Shown: positions 1 through 7,587 of the stretch, in pieces | Numbering within the stretch: the stretch's first letter is position 1 | How the letters are laid out: the number at the start of each line of letters is the position of its first letter | Assembly: GCA_002422605.1 (NCBI GenBank) | Contig: DISW01000018.1 | Location: 1-30,484, forward strand | DNA length: 30,484 nt | DNA from: Bacteriovoracaceae bacterium UBA6200 | GTDB taxonomy: Bacteria; Bdellovibrionota; Bacteriovoracia; Bacteriovoracales; Bacteriovoracaceae | Reading direction: 5' to 3' | Notes under the pieces: model-generated | Told to the model about the DNA's origin: nothing | The model's input: only the letters and a program-made list of their open reading frames with translations | Database searches by the model: none | Program-made: the position numbers and the translations under genes

Positions 1-80
1 TACCGCCAAAGGGGAAGTTTCCGAAGACACTTTCTCCGGATCAAGAGCTTAAAGAACATTTGGGTATTTTGAAACCTTAG
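1..80 (+). CDS. C-terminal tail of an unknown protein (partial, enters from left edge)
   Basis: Reading from base 3, the plus strand is open to a TAG at 78-80 and encodes a lysine- and proline-rich tail ending in the residues KEHLGILKP. Nothing about function can be said from 25 residues. The ORF is supported by its plausible composition and by its end: its stop codon overlaps the rsfS stop codon by four bases (TTAG), the same geometry seen at two other convergent pairs in this window. The minus strand is also open here, so a gene downstream of rsfS on that strand is the main alternative. Confidence 0.35.
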   Translation, partial: PPKGKFPKTLSPDQELKEHLGILKP

Positions 81-544
81 AAGAACCCTTTAAGGTCAGG
101 CTTTTCTGTACTCACTTGGGCCGGACGGGCGAAGTAAAACTCTTCAGGAATTTTAACCTGAGGATTTCGTCCGTAAACCATATCAAGATCATAAATATCC
201 CGAGCAGGACCGATGAAGACGTGAACCATGACGTCGCCGGTATCTAGAAGAATCCAATCAGCAGATTCATATCCTTCAAAAGAAAGAATATTGGCCCCTT
301 GGGCACGTAAGTTTTGGGATAGCTCATCAACCATGGCACGGGCCTGAGTGGTGTTCTGAGCAGTCGCCACGATTGAGAAGTCACAAAGTGAAGAAGACCC
401 TCTCATATCGAAAATTTTTAAATTATCGCCCTTAAAATTAGCAAGAATCCAGGCCGAGGCCATTGCATGATTAAGTGGAAATTCAAATGAACTATTTGAA
501 ATCACTTTGCTCACTTCATTTTGGATGTATTCATTTATTGCCAT
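77..544 (-). CDS. rsfS: Ribosome silencing factor RsfS (Iojap/YbeB family)
   Basis: This 155-residue protein belongs to the RsfS family, which binds ribosomal protein L14 on the 50S subunit and blocks subunit joining when nutrients are short. Family features visible are the CDFSIVATA strand near residue 53, the helix with VDELSQNLR, the segment ESADWILLDTGDVMVHVF and the final DLDMVYG. The length is a little above the usual 105-130 residues because of a longer N-terminus and a tail rich in charged residues. The ATG at 542-544 follows AAAGG in the end of obg, and the two genes overlap by 14 bases, so translation is probably coupled. The obg-rsfS pairing is common in bacteria. Confidence 0.93.
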   Translation of the reverse strand: MAINEYIQNEVSKVISNSSFEFPLNHAMASAWILANFKGDNLKIFDMRGSSSLCDFSIVATAQNTTQARAMVDELSQNLRAQGANILSFEGYESADWILLDTGDVMVHVFIGPARDIYDLDMVYGRNPQVKIPEEFYFARPAQVSTEKPDLKGFF

Positions 545-1568
545 GGGTTGCCTTTTTCTGTTCTTCTAAGAGTTGTTCTTTGGTTTTTAGCATAAGTTGC
601 TTCAAGAGATCAATGTTGCGTCCAGAAACACCGGAAATCGGTAAAACCCGACGGTCTAGCTGCTCTTCCATCGCTGAGCGGAACTTTTCAATTTCTTCTT
701 CAGTCATTGCGTCTATTTTGGTTAAGCAGACAATTTCAATTTTATTCAGAAGTTCGGGATTGTACTTGCCCAGCTCTTCCCTCACTGTCACATAGGCCTC
801 AATCGCTTCATATTCCTCGAGGAACATAGAGCAATCGATGAGGTGAACAAGGGCAGAGGTTCGCTCGATATGCTTTAAAAATTTGATTCCAAGACCCTTA
901 CCGTCGGCGGCCCCTTCAATGAGTCCCGGAATGTCGGTAACGACGATATTTTTCTCACCCATTTGCACCACACCCAGATTCGGTTCCAGTGTCGTGAATG
1001 CATAGTCTGCGACTTTTGGCCTGGCAGCGCTAATGGCACTTATGAGAGTTGATTTTCCGGCATTAGGAAGCCCAATGAGAGCGATATCTGCCAGAAGTTT
1101 AAGCTCCAGGTGAAGAGGGATATGAGTGCCTTCTTCTCCGTTTTGAGCAAAACGTGGAGTTTGTAATGTTGAGGTTTGGAAATGAGCATTTCCTTTTCCG
1201 CCACGGCCGCCTGTTGCGACTTTGATTCTTTCTCCGTGGGCCGTGATGTCGCAAATGACATCTCCAGTTTCGCGGTGGGTGGCCAATGTTCCGATTGGAA
1301 CTTTAATAATGAGATCTTCGCCTCCGGCCCCATGCATACAAGATCCAGCACCGTTTACACCGGCTTCTGCGCGAAATGTTTTAATGCCTCGGAAGTGGAG
1401 AAGAGTGTTAAGACCTTCATCGCCTTCGAAGTAGACGTCACCGCCATGCCCTCCGTCGCCGCCATCTGGTCCACCCATAGGAACGTATTTTTCTCTACGA
1501 TATCCGACGAAGCCTTTACCGCCTTCGCCCGAAATGATTTCAATGTCTACTTCATCAATAAATTTCAT
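531..1568 (-). CDS. obg: GTPase Obg (CgtA), ribosome assembly
   Basis: Obg is an essential GTPase that binds the 50S subunit and links ribosome maturation to the stress response. The 345-residue product starts with the glycine-rich Obg fold (about residues 1-155, beginning MKFIDEVDIEI). The G domain follows, with P-loop GLPNAGKST, switch I TTLEPNLG, G3 motif DIPGLIEGA and G4 motif TKID. The optional C-terminal OCT domain is absent. I chose the ATG at 1566-1568 because it matches the family start and has GAAGG just upstream; a GTG six codons earlier is unlikely. It lies after the rpmA terminator, so it needs read-through or a promoter of its own, and it overlaps rsfS by 14 bases. Confidence 0.96.
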   Translation of the reverse strand: MKFIDEVDIEIISGEGGKGFVGYRREKYVPMGGPDGGDGGHGGDVYFEGDEGLNTLLHFRGIKTFRAEAGVNGAGSCMHGAGGEDLIIKVPIGTLATHRETGDVICDITAHGERIKVATGGRGGKGNAHFQTSTLQTPRFAQNGEEGTHIPLHLELKLLADIALIGLPNAGKSTLISAISAARPKVADYAFTTLEPNLGVVQMGEKNIVVTDIPGLIEGAADGKGLGIKFLKHIERTSALVHLIDCSMFLEEYEAIEAYVTVREELGKYNPELLNKIEIVCLTKIDAMTEEEIEKFRSAMEEQLDRRVLPISGVSGRNIDLLKQLMLKTKEQLLEEQKKATHGNK

Positions 1569-1594
1569 AAAAGCCTTCGACCTCACGGCCGTAT

Positions 1595-1627
1595 AAAAAA
1601 AGAGGGAGCTGTTTAGGCTCCCTCTTT
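1595..1627 (-). terminator. Intrinsic terminator after rpmA
   Basis: An 11-bp perfect stem (1599-1609 with 1617-1627, core GAGGGAGC/GCTCCCTC) encloses a 7-base loop. On the minus strand it is followed by a run of T residues (A run at 1595-1600 on the plus strand). It separates the ribosomal protein genes from obg-rsfS and should lower obg expression relative to rplU-rpmA. Confidence 0.88.
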
Positions 1628-1651
1628 ATAATAAAGATCTTTAAAGATCAA

Positions 1652-1906
1652 TTAAGCTGGAACAACAGAGATAGTTTTTGTGCTCTTGTTGTAAAAGCCA
1701 AATTTAACTTTACCTGGGCACATAGCATAGATCGTGAAGTCACGACCCATTTTTACGTTTTGGCCTGGGTGAAATTTTGTGCCTTTTTGACGAACGATGA
1801 TCATACCTGTTTCAACAGCTTCACCACCGAATTTTTTTACACCACGCATTTTTGGGTTAGAGTCACGACCGTTACTGGTACTACCACCCGATTTCTTATG
1901 TGCCAT
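1652..1906 (-). CDS. rpmA: 50S ribosomal protein L27
   Basis: L27 sits near the peptidyl transferase centre, and its N-terminal tail reaches the tRNA ends. The 84-residue product starts MAHKKSGGSTSNGRDSNP, the standard L27 N-terminus, and continues with KKFGGE, GMIIVRQKGTKFHPG and NVKMGRDFT. There is no cleavable N-terminal extension of the Firmicutes type. An AGGAG precedes the ATG. It lies 34 bases after rplU and is presumably co-transcribed from the rplU promoter, ending at the terminator just downstream. Confidence 0.98.
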   Translation of the reverse strand: MAHKKSGGSTSNGRDSNPKMRGVKKFGGEAVETGMIIVRQKGTKFHPGQNVKMGRDFTIYAMCPGKVKFGFYNKSTKTISVVPA

Positions 1907-1940
1907 ATAATAGCTCTCCTAAACTTTGATTCTTATTTAA

Positions 1941-2288
1941 TTACTTCTTAGCTTTTGCTTCAGCTTTAACAACATTACCTTGGCCATCGTTGATCTCAGT
2001 GATCAATAGACCTGTGTAACACTGGCGGTGACCGTTTTTACGACGGTAAGCACCCGGCTTACGCTTAAGAACTAGAATTTTACGAGTACGTGCTTGTCTA
2101 ACAACTTTTGCTGTTACAGTAGCGCCGCCAACAACTGGAGCACCAACGATAGTTTTAGCACCACCGATAAGTAGAACTTGGTCAAAGCTAACAGTTGAAC
2201 CAACTTCAGCTTCAATTTTTTCTACGTCAATAAGATCACCAGCTGCTAGCTTGTACTGGTGTCCTTTGATTTCAACAACCGTATACAT
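1941..2288 (-). CDS. rplU: 50S ribosomal protein L21
   Basis: L21 is a 50S subunit protein that binds 23S rRNA. The 115-residue product begins MYTVVEIKGHQYKLAAGD and has the family core VEKIEAEVGS, VLLIGG, GAPVVGGATVTAKVV and the basic RKPGAYRRKNGHRQ. The C-terminus ends in an alanine/lysine tail. An AAGGAG stands before the ATG. The order rplU-rpmA-obg is one of the most conserved in bacteria; here no ysxB-like protease gene lies between rplU and rpmA. A 100-base leader with possible alternative hairpins precedes it. Confidence 0.97.
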   Translation of the reverse strand: MYTVVEIKGHQYKLAAGDLIDVEKIEAEVGSTVSFDQVLLIGGAKTIVGAPVVGGATVTAKVVRQARTRKILVLKRKPGAYRRKNGHRQCYTGLLITEINDGQGNVVKAEAKAKK

Positions 2289-2308
2289 GAATACTCCTTA
2301 CGAGATAC

Positions 2309-2333
2309 CACCTGTCGGAGAGGTTCATAACCT
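2309..2333 (-). promoter_or_regulatory. Possible alternative hairpins in the rplU leader
   Basis: On the minus strand AGGTT-ATG-AACCT (2321-2333) forms one short hairpin. The same AACCT can instead pair with a later AGGT to give a second hairpin with loop CTCCGAC. The two are mutually exclusive and lie just before the rplU ribosome binding site. L21 leaders with autoregulatory roles are known in other bacteria; a role here is inference only. Confidence 0.3.
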
Positions 2334-2368
2334 GCTTTATTCCCTAGGTGAGTTAATTTGAGAGGTCA

Positions 2369-2397
2369 GTTGTAAGGGGAAATACAAGAAAAGTCAA
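2369..2397 (-). promoter_or_regulatory. Sigma-70-type promoter of rplU-rpmA
   Basis: On the minus strand TTGACT (2392-2397) and TACAAC (2369-2374) are separated by exactly 17 bases. The -35 matches consensus at five positions and the -10 at four. The predicted start near 2362 gives a leader of about 75 bases before rplU. Confidence 0.65.
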
Positions 2398-2444
2398 CGC
2401 TTATGGGTGCATGGCCCTATGCGTGAAATATCAGAGAGATAGCC

Positions 2445-3629
2445 TCAGAAAAAGAGCCGAAGGGCGACTCCCACATCGGTGGTAACGAGCTTTTGCGCCA
2501 CATTATCAGTATCATCTCCCTTAGAGAAGGGAGTAAAGACAAAGGTATCAGCTTCCATGTTGTTACCCATATCATAGGTGGCCTTCCCGATGAAGTAGCT
2601 AAAGCCTGATTTGACGTCATTGATGAGAGTCGCGCTGACTTTAACCAGGGGATGAATCTCGTAAATATTGGCCAGGGCCAGGAAGTATTCTGTTGGTAAG
2701 AAGCGCTCACCTAAATTGGTAAGGTTTAAGGAGCGGTCTTCTTTTTGATAACCGCCCTCAAAACGCAGATGCCAAAGGTTTGTGAGTTGTTGGTCGTAAC
2801 CCAGAAGCACGTCCCACAGATTATGAGTTGGTTTGTTATCAATTGTTTCTGAACGGTAGAGGATTTGGGAGAAAATCATACCTAGACTCGTCTGGTAGCT
2901 GATCTGACTGCCCAGTTTATAGCGATCCTGATCTTCCCCTAAAACATAATCTAGCTGAAGGTCCCCGGAATACTGAACCTCACCATGAAGCCAAAAAGTT
3001 GAATCGATTTCTCCCTCATAGTTATTGATCCCCTTATCACCTAAAAGGATAAACTGAATGTTGTGAGTGTCGCTTAAAAAATGGGTATAGGAGATCCCGT
3101 CATTTCCCTGAGCTACCTGGGAAATGGAAGTTAGTCCTGTCGGTTGGTTAAAAGGATTTATGGGATTAAAGATTTCTCCCAAACCATAGTTGATATACAT
3201 CCTCCCCAACATCAGCCGTTTTTGTCCGAGATCAATCTCATAATAGAACTTATTCAGGATGGATTCCACCTGCTCCTTACCATTTTGTTCCTTATGCTGG
3301 AGCTTAAAAAGATCACGGGCCACAAGTTGATTGGGGAAGGTGAAAATGTTGGTCGCAAAATAAGGGGGATTCGGTTCATAGAGATCAGAATAGCTGTAAC
3401 GAACAAACCAGTTTGCCTCAATTCGGGAATTATCTTTTTCGATTTTACCGTTTAAATTCCCATAGAGGAGATAGAAGTTTTCATTGTTCCAATTCTGGAA
3501 GAGATCCTCTTTAGCTTCAGTATTATTATTAGATTGGCGGAACTGTCCTTCGAGGTTACCGGAAAGTTCCGGAACAACCTTGGCGACACTTGTAAGAGGA
3601 AATAAAAAAAGGAGTAATAATAGTTTCAT
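2445..3629 (-). CDS. Outer-membrane beta-barrel protein of the Lol-like export operon
   Basis: The 394-residue product starts with a signal peptide (MKLLLLLFLFPLTSVAK, cleavage near residue 17). It continues as alternating amphipathic strands rich in Tyr, Phe and Asn and ends in LRLFF; a terminal aromatic is the usual recognition mark for barrel insertion by BamA. The segment around LMLGRMYINYGLGEIFNPINPFNQ resembles a plug or constriction found in porin-like families, but I do not recognise a named family. Its ATG overlaps the stop of the LolA-like gene (TGATG), and no strong Shine-Dalgarno sequence is seen, so translation is likely coupled. As last gene of a transporter operon it probably forms or serves the outer-membrane end of the route. 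The substrate is unknown. Confidence 0.8.
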   Translation of the reverse strand: MKLLLLLFLFPLTSVAKVVPELSGNLEGQFRQSNNNTEAKEDLFQNWNNENFYLLYGNLNGKIEKDNSRIEANWFVRYSYSDLYEPNPPYFATNIFTFPNQLVARDLFKLQHKEQNGKEQVESILNKFYYEIDLGQKRLMLGRMYINYGLGEIFNPINPFNQPTGLTSISQVAQGNDGISYTHFLSDTHNIQFILLGDKGINNYEGEIDSTFWLHGEVQYSGDLQLDYVLGEDQDRYKLGSQISYQTSLGMIFSQILYRSETIDNKPTHNLWDVLLGYDQQLTNLWHLRFEGGYQKEDRSLNLTNLGERFLPTEYFLALANIYEIHPLVKVSATLINDVKSGFSYFIGKATYDMGNNMEADTFVFTPFSKGDDTDNVAQKLVTTDVGVALRLFF

Positions 3630-4372
3630 CAGCGTCCGGATAGATTTTTTTGTGAGAAGTGGTCTTTAGGAAAACTTACATTGAATTTAACGTTCTTATA
3701 ATCCAGAACTGTTTTTTTACTAGCATCATCTTCCGGTTTCATTTCCCAATGGGTAGGGAAGAGGTGACCATCAAACTTTTTAACATCTGTCAGAGTAAGA
3801 GTCCGACGATGTTTTCCTTCTTTATCGTAGTAACGATAAATTCGCGGCAGACAGTCCTTAGGTGAAGCATAGGTCACGATCCTGGGCCACATCACTTTAG
3901 TATTGCTCTTAGCGACGTTATTAATCACTCGATATTCTTCTCCATCAACTGTCTCATTGGGAATGAAAGTATGGGAGTAGTCATCGGCCATGGAAGAAGC
4001 TTTAAGAATATCGTCATTAGTAAAGTCTGATCCCATCCAGCTCGCCAGTAGCATGGAAGAGGAAACCGCAACTTTCCTTTTTAGCTTGGGAAAGTAGTTC
4101 CACATATTGTTTTCTATCCGAAGCGTTCTGATACCTTTTTCTTTCGCCGGGGATTTAATGGTAGAGATGGCAAGATTCTTTCCTTCAACATCCGATTCTA
4201 TCTCTAGAGTTCGGGTCCAATTAGGTGTTTGAATTGTCATGGTGATTTCGGAATGAGACCTGTCTCCACGCATCTGATTTTCGGAATATTTCAACCATTC
4301 ATCAGCATTATTAACGTTCGCGCCCAAAGCGACACAGAGGACGAAATCTTTTCTTAATAATTTTTTAAACAT
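3629..4372 (-). CDS. Periplasmic LolA-like outer-membrane lipoprotein-sorting family protein
   Basis: The 247-residue product has an N-terminal signal-like segment (FVLCVALGANVNNA). It then shows a LolA/LppX-type half-barrel pattern: MTIQTPNWTRTLEIES, RTLRIENNMWNYFPKLKRKV and MLLASWMGSDFTNDDI, followed by RVINNVAK and KHRRTLTLTDVKKFDGHLFP. These segments match what I know of the family called outer membrane lipoprotein-sorting protein (LolA-like, PF17131 type), which carries lipids or lipoproteins across the periplasm. The ATG follows AAGGACACATC and overlaps the ATPase gene by eight bases. The context between an ABC ATPase and a barrel gene supports a role as carrier. It is not canonical LolA. 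Confidence 0.78.
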   Translation of the reverse strand: MFKKLLRKDFVLCVALGANVNNADEWLKYSENQMRGDRSHSEITMTIQTPNWTRTLEIESDVEGKNLAISTIKSPAKEKGIRTLRIENNMWNYFPKLKRKVAVSSSMLLASWMGSDFTNDDILKASSMADDYSHTFIPNETVDGEEYRVINNVAKSNTKVMWPRIVTYASPKDCLPRIYRYYDKEGKHRRTLTLTDVKKFDGHLFPTHWEMKPEDDASKKTVLDYKNVKFNVSFPKDHFSQKNLSGR

Positions 4373-5054
4373 GATGTGTCCTTTTCTCAGTGATTTGTCC
4401 GTCCTTAATGTAAAGGACGGTTCTCACCTCATCAATAAGACGCTGATCATGAGTTGAGAAAACAAAGGTTAAATTAAATTCTTTATTGAGTTTTAAAAAA
4501 AGCTCGATAATTTCCTGCGCTGTGCGGGAGTCGAGGTTTGCTGTGGGTTCGTCGGCCAGGATGAGCTCCGGTCTGCCGGCAATGGCGCGTGCGATAGAAA
4601 CTCTTTGCTGCTGTCCTCCCGAAAGCTGTTTCGGAAAACGGTTCCCCATCTCTGGAAGTCCAACTTGTTCCAGGGCCCATTTAACACGATTTTTTATTTC
4701 TTGTTGATCATAGCCTTTCAACTGGAGAGGGAATTCGATATTTTCTGCGGCGGTAAGAATCGGGAGGAGCTGGTAATCCTGAAAAATAAAGCCCATCGAT
4801 TCAAGCCGGTGGCGGGTTCTCTCTTCAAGGGAGAGGTGGGTGATATCAACTCCGCCATGATTTAAAACTCCGCTTGAAGGAAGAATAAGTCCTGCAATGA
4901 GATTAAGTATGGTGGTCTTACCGGAACCAGAGGGACCCACCAGGGCCATGAAGTCGCCATCTGAAATGGTGATATTGATATTTCGTGCCCCATAAACCTT
5001 ATTATCGGCCGAGGCTTCATAAATTTTGTTAACGTCAATCATTTCAAATTGCAT
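4365..5054 (-). CDS. ABC transporter ATPase, LolD/MacB type
   Basis: The 229-residue ATPase has Walker A GPSGSGKT (residues 40-47), Q-loop FQDYQLLP (from 91), signature LSGGQQQR (144-151), Walker B LILADEP (164-170) and H-loop STHD (H202). The overall pattern (FTVFS-type end, TANLDS after Walker B) is that of ATPases that power FtsX-fold permeases such as LolCDE and MacB. The first ATG (5052-5054) is preferred because AGGAG lies five bases upstream; it overlaps the end of the permease gene by 11 bases. It should energise extraction of a lipid or lipoprotein from the inner membrane by the two permeases encoded just before it. Confidence 0.93.
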   Translation of the reverse strand: MQFEMIDVNKIYEASADNKVYGARNINITISDGDFMALVGPSGSGKTTILNLIAGLILPSSGVLNHGGVDITHLSLEERTRHRLESMGFIFQDYQLLPILTAAENIEFPLQLKGYDQQEIKNRVKWALEQVGLPEMGNRFPKQLSGGQQQRVSIARAIAGRPELILADEPTANLDSRTAQEIIELFLKLNKEFNLTFVFSTHDQRLIDEVRTVLYIKDGQITEKRTHHV

Positions 5055-6252
5055 TCTGACTCCTGCGTATCACTCTAATCAGAGGATGGATCATTGTTAG
5101 ACCCAGGAAAAAGTAAACCAAGAGAGGAACTTTCCAATAGTATTCCATCACCGGATAAATCCTGACTAAAGGAACAATGGTCATGCCCCCCATGATAATG
5201 GGTTTCCCGCCAGTGAAGAGCTGGATGTTAACTGGATAGTAATAACTGTAAGTCGTAAAAAGATGTCCCAAAAGGGTGCCGCCTAAAATGGCCATGGTTC
5301 CCATCATGAACACTTCCAGCATTAAGCTTAAGGCAATCCAGTTAGTGCGTGCACCGATAATATTGAGAGTTTGAAACTCTTGCTCTCTTTCAAAGAAAGT
5401 GATCATCAGAGTGTTGGATAGACCTAAGCTGATCACCAGCACGATGATGAATGTAACGGTCCAGGTGAAGTTATCAATAAACCGTAAAGAGACACTTATT
5501 TCAGTCAGAAGTTCATGCCATGAAGTGACTTGAAGATCTGGTAAATCAGGCAGAGTTTCATCTTCCATATCGAAACTAACCCTGATGTGATACTGGTTAT
5601 CATTCATACTCATCATTTCTCTGGCGGAATGAATCTGGGTGAAGGCGAGAGATTCTTCCAGATCTCCTCCTCCAAAATCAAGTAGTCCCACCACCGTCAT
5701 GAGATCATTGGCCACTGAACCATCAAGGGCCTGGCCTATCACAACGACCTGATCGCCTAGTTTGGCATCAATTCGCTGGGCCAGTTTTTTCCCGAGAATG
5801 ATTTCTTTATCTCCTAAGGGGTCTAGAAAACGTCCTATGGTTGTCGCTTTTGGAAGAGAAGTGAGTTTGGCTTCTTTTTCTACGTCGAGCCCCGTCAGGA
5901 GAACTCCTAAAGTTTTCTTTTCCCCTGAAATAAAAACTGGAGCAGTGACTCTTTGAGTAGAGAGAGGGAAGAGGGATTTATCCTGAATCTCATCATCAGT
6001 GAGAGTTTTATAGTTATTAAACTCTTTTTTACTTTCTTCACTGTAATAACCTTTCTGAGAAATATGGTACTGGCCCGCGTACTGAGAAAGGAAATCCTTC
6101 ATCACTTCTCTTGATCCGGAATTGGCGAAATTAAGATCCCAAATAATGAAACCGGTACCAAGAATCAGGCCCATGAGCATGATGAATGTCCGTCGGGGAG
6201 CGCGCCATAAATTTCTGTAGGAGAATTTCAAGAGGAAGAGGAATTGTCTCAT
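5044..6252 (-). CDS. FtsX-fold ABC permease (LolC/E-like), second of the pair
   Basis: The 402-residue protein has the four-helix FtsX/MacB layout. One membrane helix lies near residues 22-39, followed by a periplasmic domain of about 220 residues (with ILGKKLAQRIDAKLGDQVVV as in MacB_PCD domains), then helices near 263-287, 308-334 and 376-392. The cytoplasmic coupling segment EREQEFQTLNIIGA after the second helix is typical of the family and contacts the ATPase. Its start overlaps the preceding permease stop as ATGA, with GGAG upstream. Together with the neighbouring permease it would form a heterodimer like LolC-LolE. Confidence 0.9.
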   Translation of the reverse strand: MRQFLFLLKFSYRNLWRAPRRTFIMLMGLILGTGFIIWDLNFANSGSREVMKDFLSQYAGQYHISQKGYYSEESKKEFNNYKTLTDDEIQDKSLFPLSTQRVTAPVFISGEKKTLGVLLTGLDVEKEAKLTSLPKATTIGRFLDPLGDKEIILGKKLAQRIDAKLGDQVVVIGQALDGSVANDLMTVVGLLDFGGGDLEESLAFTQIHSAREMMSMNDNQYHIRVSFDMEDETLPDLPDLQVTSWHELLTEISVSLRFIDNFTWTVTFIIVLVISLGLSNTLMITFFEREQEFQTLNIIGARTNWIALSLMLEVFMMGTMAILGGTLLGHLFTTYSYYYPVNIQLFTGGKPIIMGGMTIVPLVRIYPVMEYYWKVPLLVYFFLGLTMIHPLIRVIRRSQNAI

Positions 6253-7478
6253 GGTTCCGACTCCAATTTCTTAAGAGTTCGGTGGATAGAAAAAATATAA
6301 CTGAATCCTAATACCAGGATGACAAAAATAAAAGTTATCAGAAGCTGTTCTCCGGAAAGAAGAGGATAAATCACTCCGGGAAGTTTTATTCCGGCCCGTT
6401 CAATTGCGACACCGTCACTTAAATGTTTGAAATCGAGACCTGTTTGGGATTGAACACCAATGACGGAAATGAGAAGGAAAAAGGAGAAAAGTCCCGAAAG
6501 GCAAATCATCAGAAAAACCTCAGAGAATCCAATCTTCCAGAACTTTTGTCTGGTGACTCCGATGACATTCATCATACGGAGTTCTTTTAATCTTTCCTGC
6601 CAAAGCATATTAACGGGTGTGAGAATCGTCATGGTAATAGTGATGGCGATAATGAGAAAAAAGAATTTAATCATTCCATCGTGGAAATCCAGAACGACCG
6701 CCATCTCTGGATTCATATCTTTCCAACTCTTGAGAGAGTAATCGTTTCCCTTAATCATATTTTCTACTAGCGGTCTGTATTCAAGATCTGGAGTAAGAAG
6801 TGTGATGCGATTAAAAAGGACGTTCCCCGTATCATTATTGAGGAAAAGCTTTTGCCATGTGCTTTGATTAATATAGACGAATTTTTTTTCAAAACCCTGA
6901 CTATTATAATGGTAGATACCCTGAATATTTAAAAGCTCTGAGCGAAGTTCTCCCTGCTGATCCTGATAGTTCAGAACGAGCTGGTCTCCCACTTGAAATT
7001 TAAAAATTTTAGCGAGTTCCTGCCCGATAACCACACCATACTCTTCCTGATCCACGAATTTGCCACTCACCATATGGGAAGTAAGAGGGAGAAGATTCTG
7101 ATGAAGTTCCGGGACAATTCCTATGGTAAGAAGCCCGGCCGATCCTTCAGGGGTCGAGATGTTGGCATCAAGGACCAGTTCTGGTGAAGCGGTCAATTGA
7201 GGATGCTTAAGCTTCTTTTTTAATTGTTCACTATAAAGGGCCGGGAATGCTGAATCAGTGGATTGGGCATAGTGCTGTTCCTGGATTTGAAAGAAGCCAG
7301 TATTAGTGTTCACGACTGCTTTCTCAATCTGGGCATTCATCCCCTCAAAAAAGGCCATGACCCAAACCGCAATAGTCACTGCCAAAGAAACCGAAAACCC
7401 GATAAAAAAGCTCCGCCCGGCATTCCTTCGAATGCTCTTCCAGGCGAACTTAAACAGATAGAGATTTTCATTATTCAT
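6249..7478 (-). CDS. FtsX-fold ABC permease (LolC/E-like), first gene of the operon
   Basis: The 409-residue protein has helices near residues 24-44, 270-290, 320-342 and 378-396, with a periplasmic domain between the first two that includes VVIGQELAKIFKFQVGDQLVL, the MacB_PCD hallmark. The coupling helix reads ERLKELRMMNVIGVTRQKF. It begins the five-gene minus-strand operon and ends in an ATGA overlap with the second permease. The sequence before the ATG has only a weak ribosome site (GAAG). In the 109-base divergent spacer I see only poor promoter candidates on the minus strand (TTGAAT followed 17 bases later by TTAATA). Confidence 0.9.
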   Translation of the reverse strand: MNNENLYLFKFAWKSIRRNAGRSFFIGFSVSLAVTIAVWVMAFFEGMNAQIEKAVVNTNTGFFQIQEQHYAQSTDSAFPALYSEQLKKKLKHPQLTASPELVLDANISTPEGSAGLLTIGIVPELHQNLLPLTSHMVSGKFVDQEEYGVVIGQELAKIFKFQVGDQLVLNYQDQQGELRSELLNIQGIYHYNSQGFEKKFVYINQSTWQKLFLNNDTGNVLFNRITLLTPDLEYRPLVENMIKGNDYSLKSWKDMNPEMAVVLDFHDGMIKFFFLIIAITITMTILTPVNMLWQERLKELRMMNVIGVTRQKFWKIGFSEVFLMICLSGLFSFFLLISVIGVQSQTGLDFKHLSDGVAIERAGIKLPGVIYPLLSGEQLLITFIFVILVLGFSYIFSIHRTLKKLESEP

Positions 7479-7587
7479 ATATGGTCTTCAAAGCTTAATT
7501 GATTTAGACGGACTTTCCAATTATTAAGAAGATACTTATCTTTCATTCAAATTATCCGATTAGTTTCTTAGGACAAGGAGTCTTAAG

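Noticed and set aside
1176..1616. 146-codon open frame on the plus strand opposite obg
   Set aside because: It is the antisense shadow of the glycine-rich obg N-terminus, with no ribosome site and no protein-like pattern.
2287..2361. 24-codon plus-strand ORF opposite the rplU start and leader
   Set aside because: It is short, has no ribosome site, and lies on the leader of rplU, so it is a chance frame.
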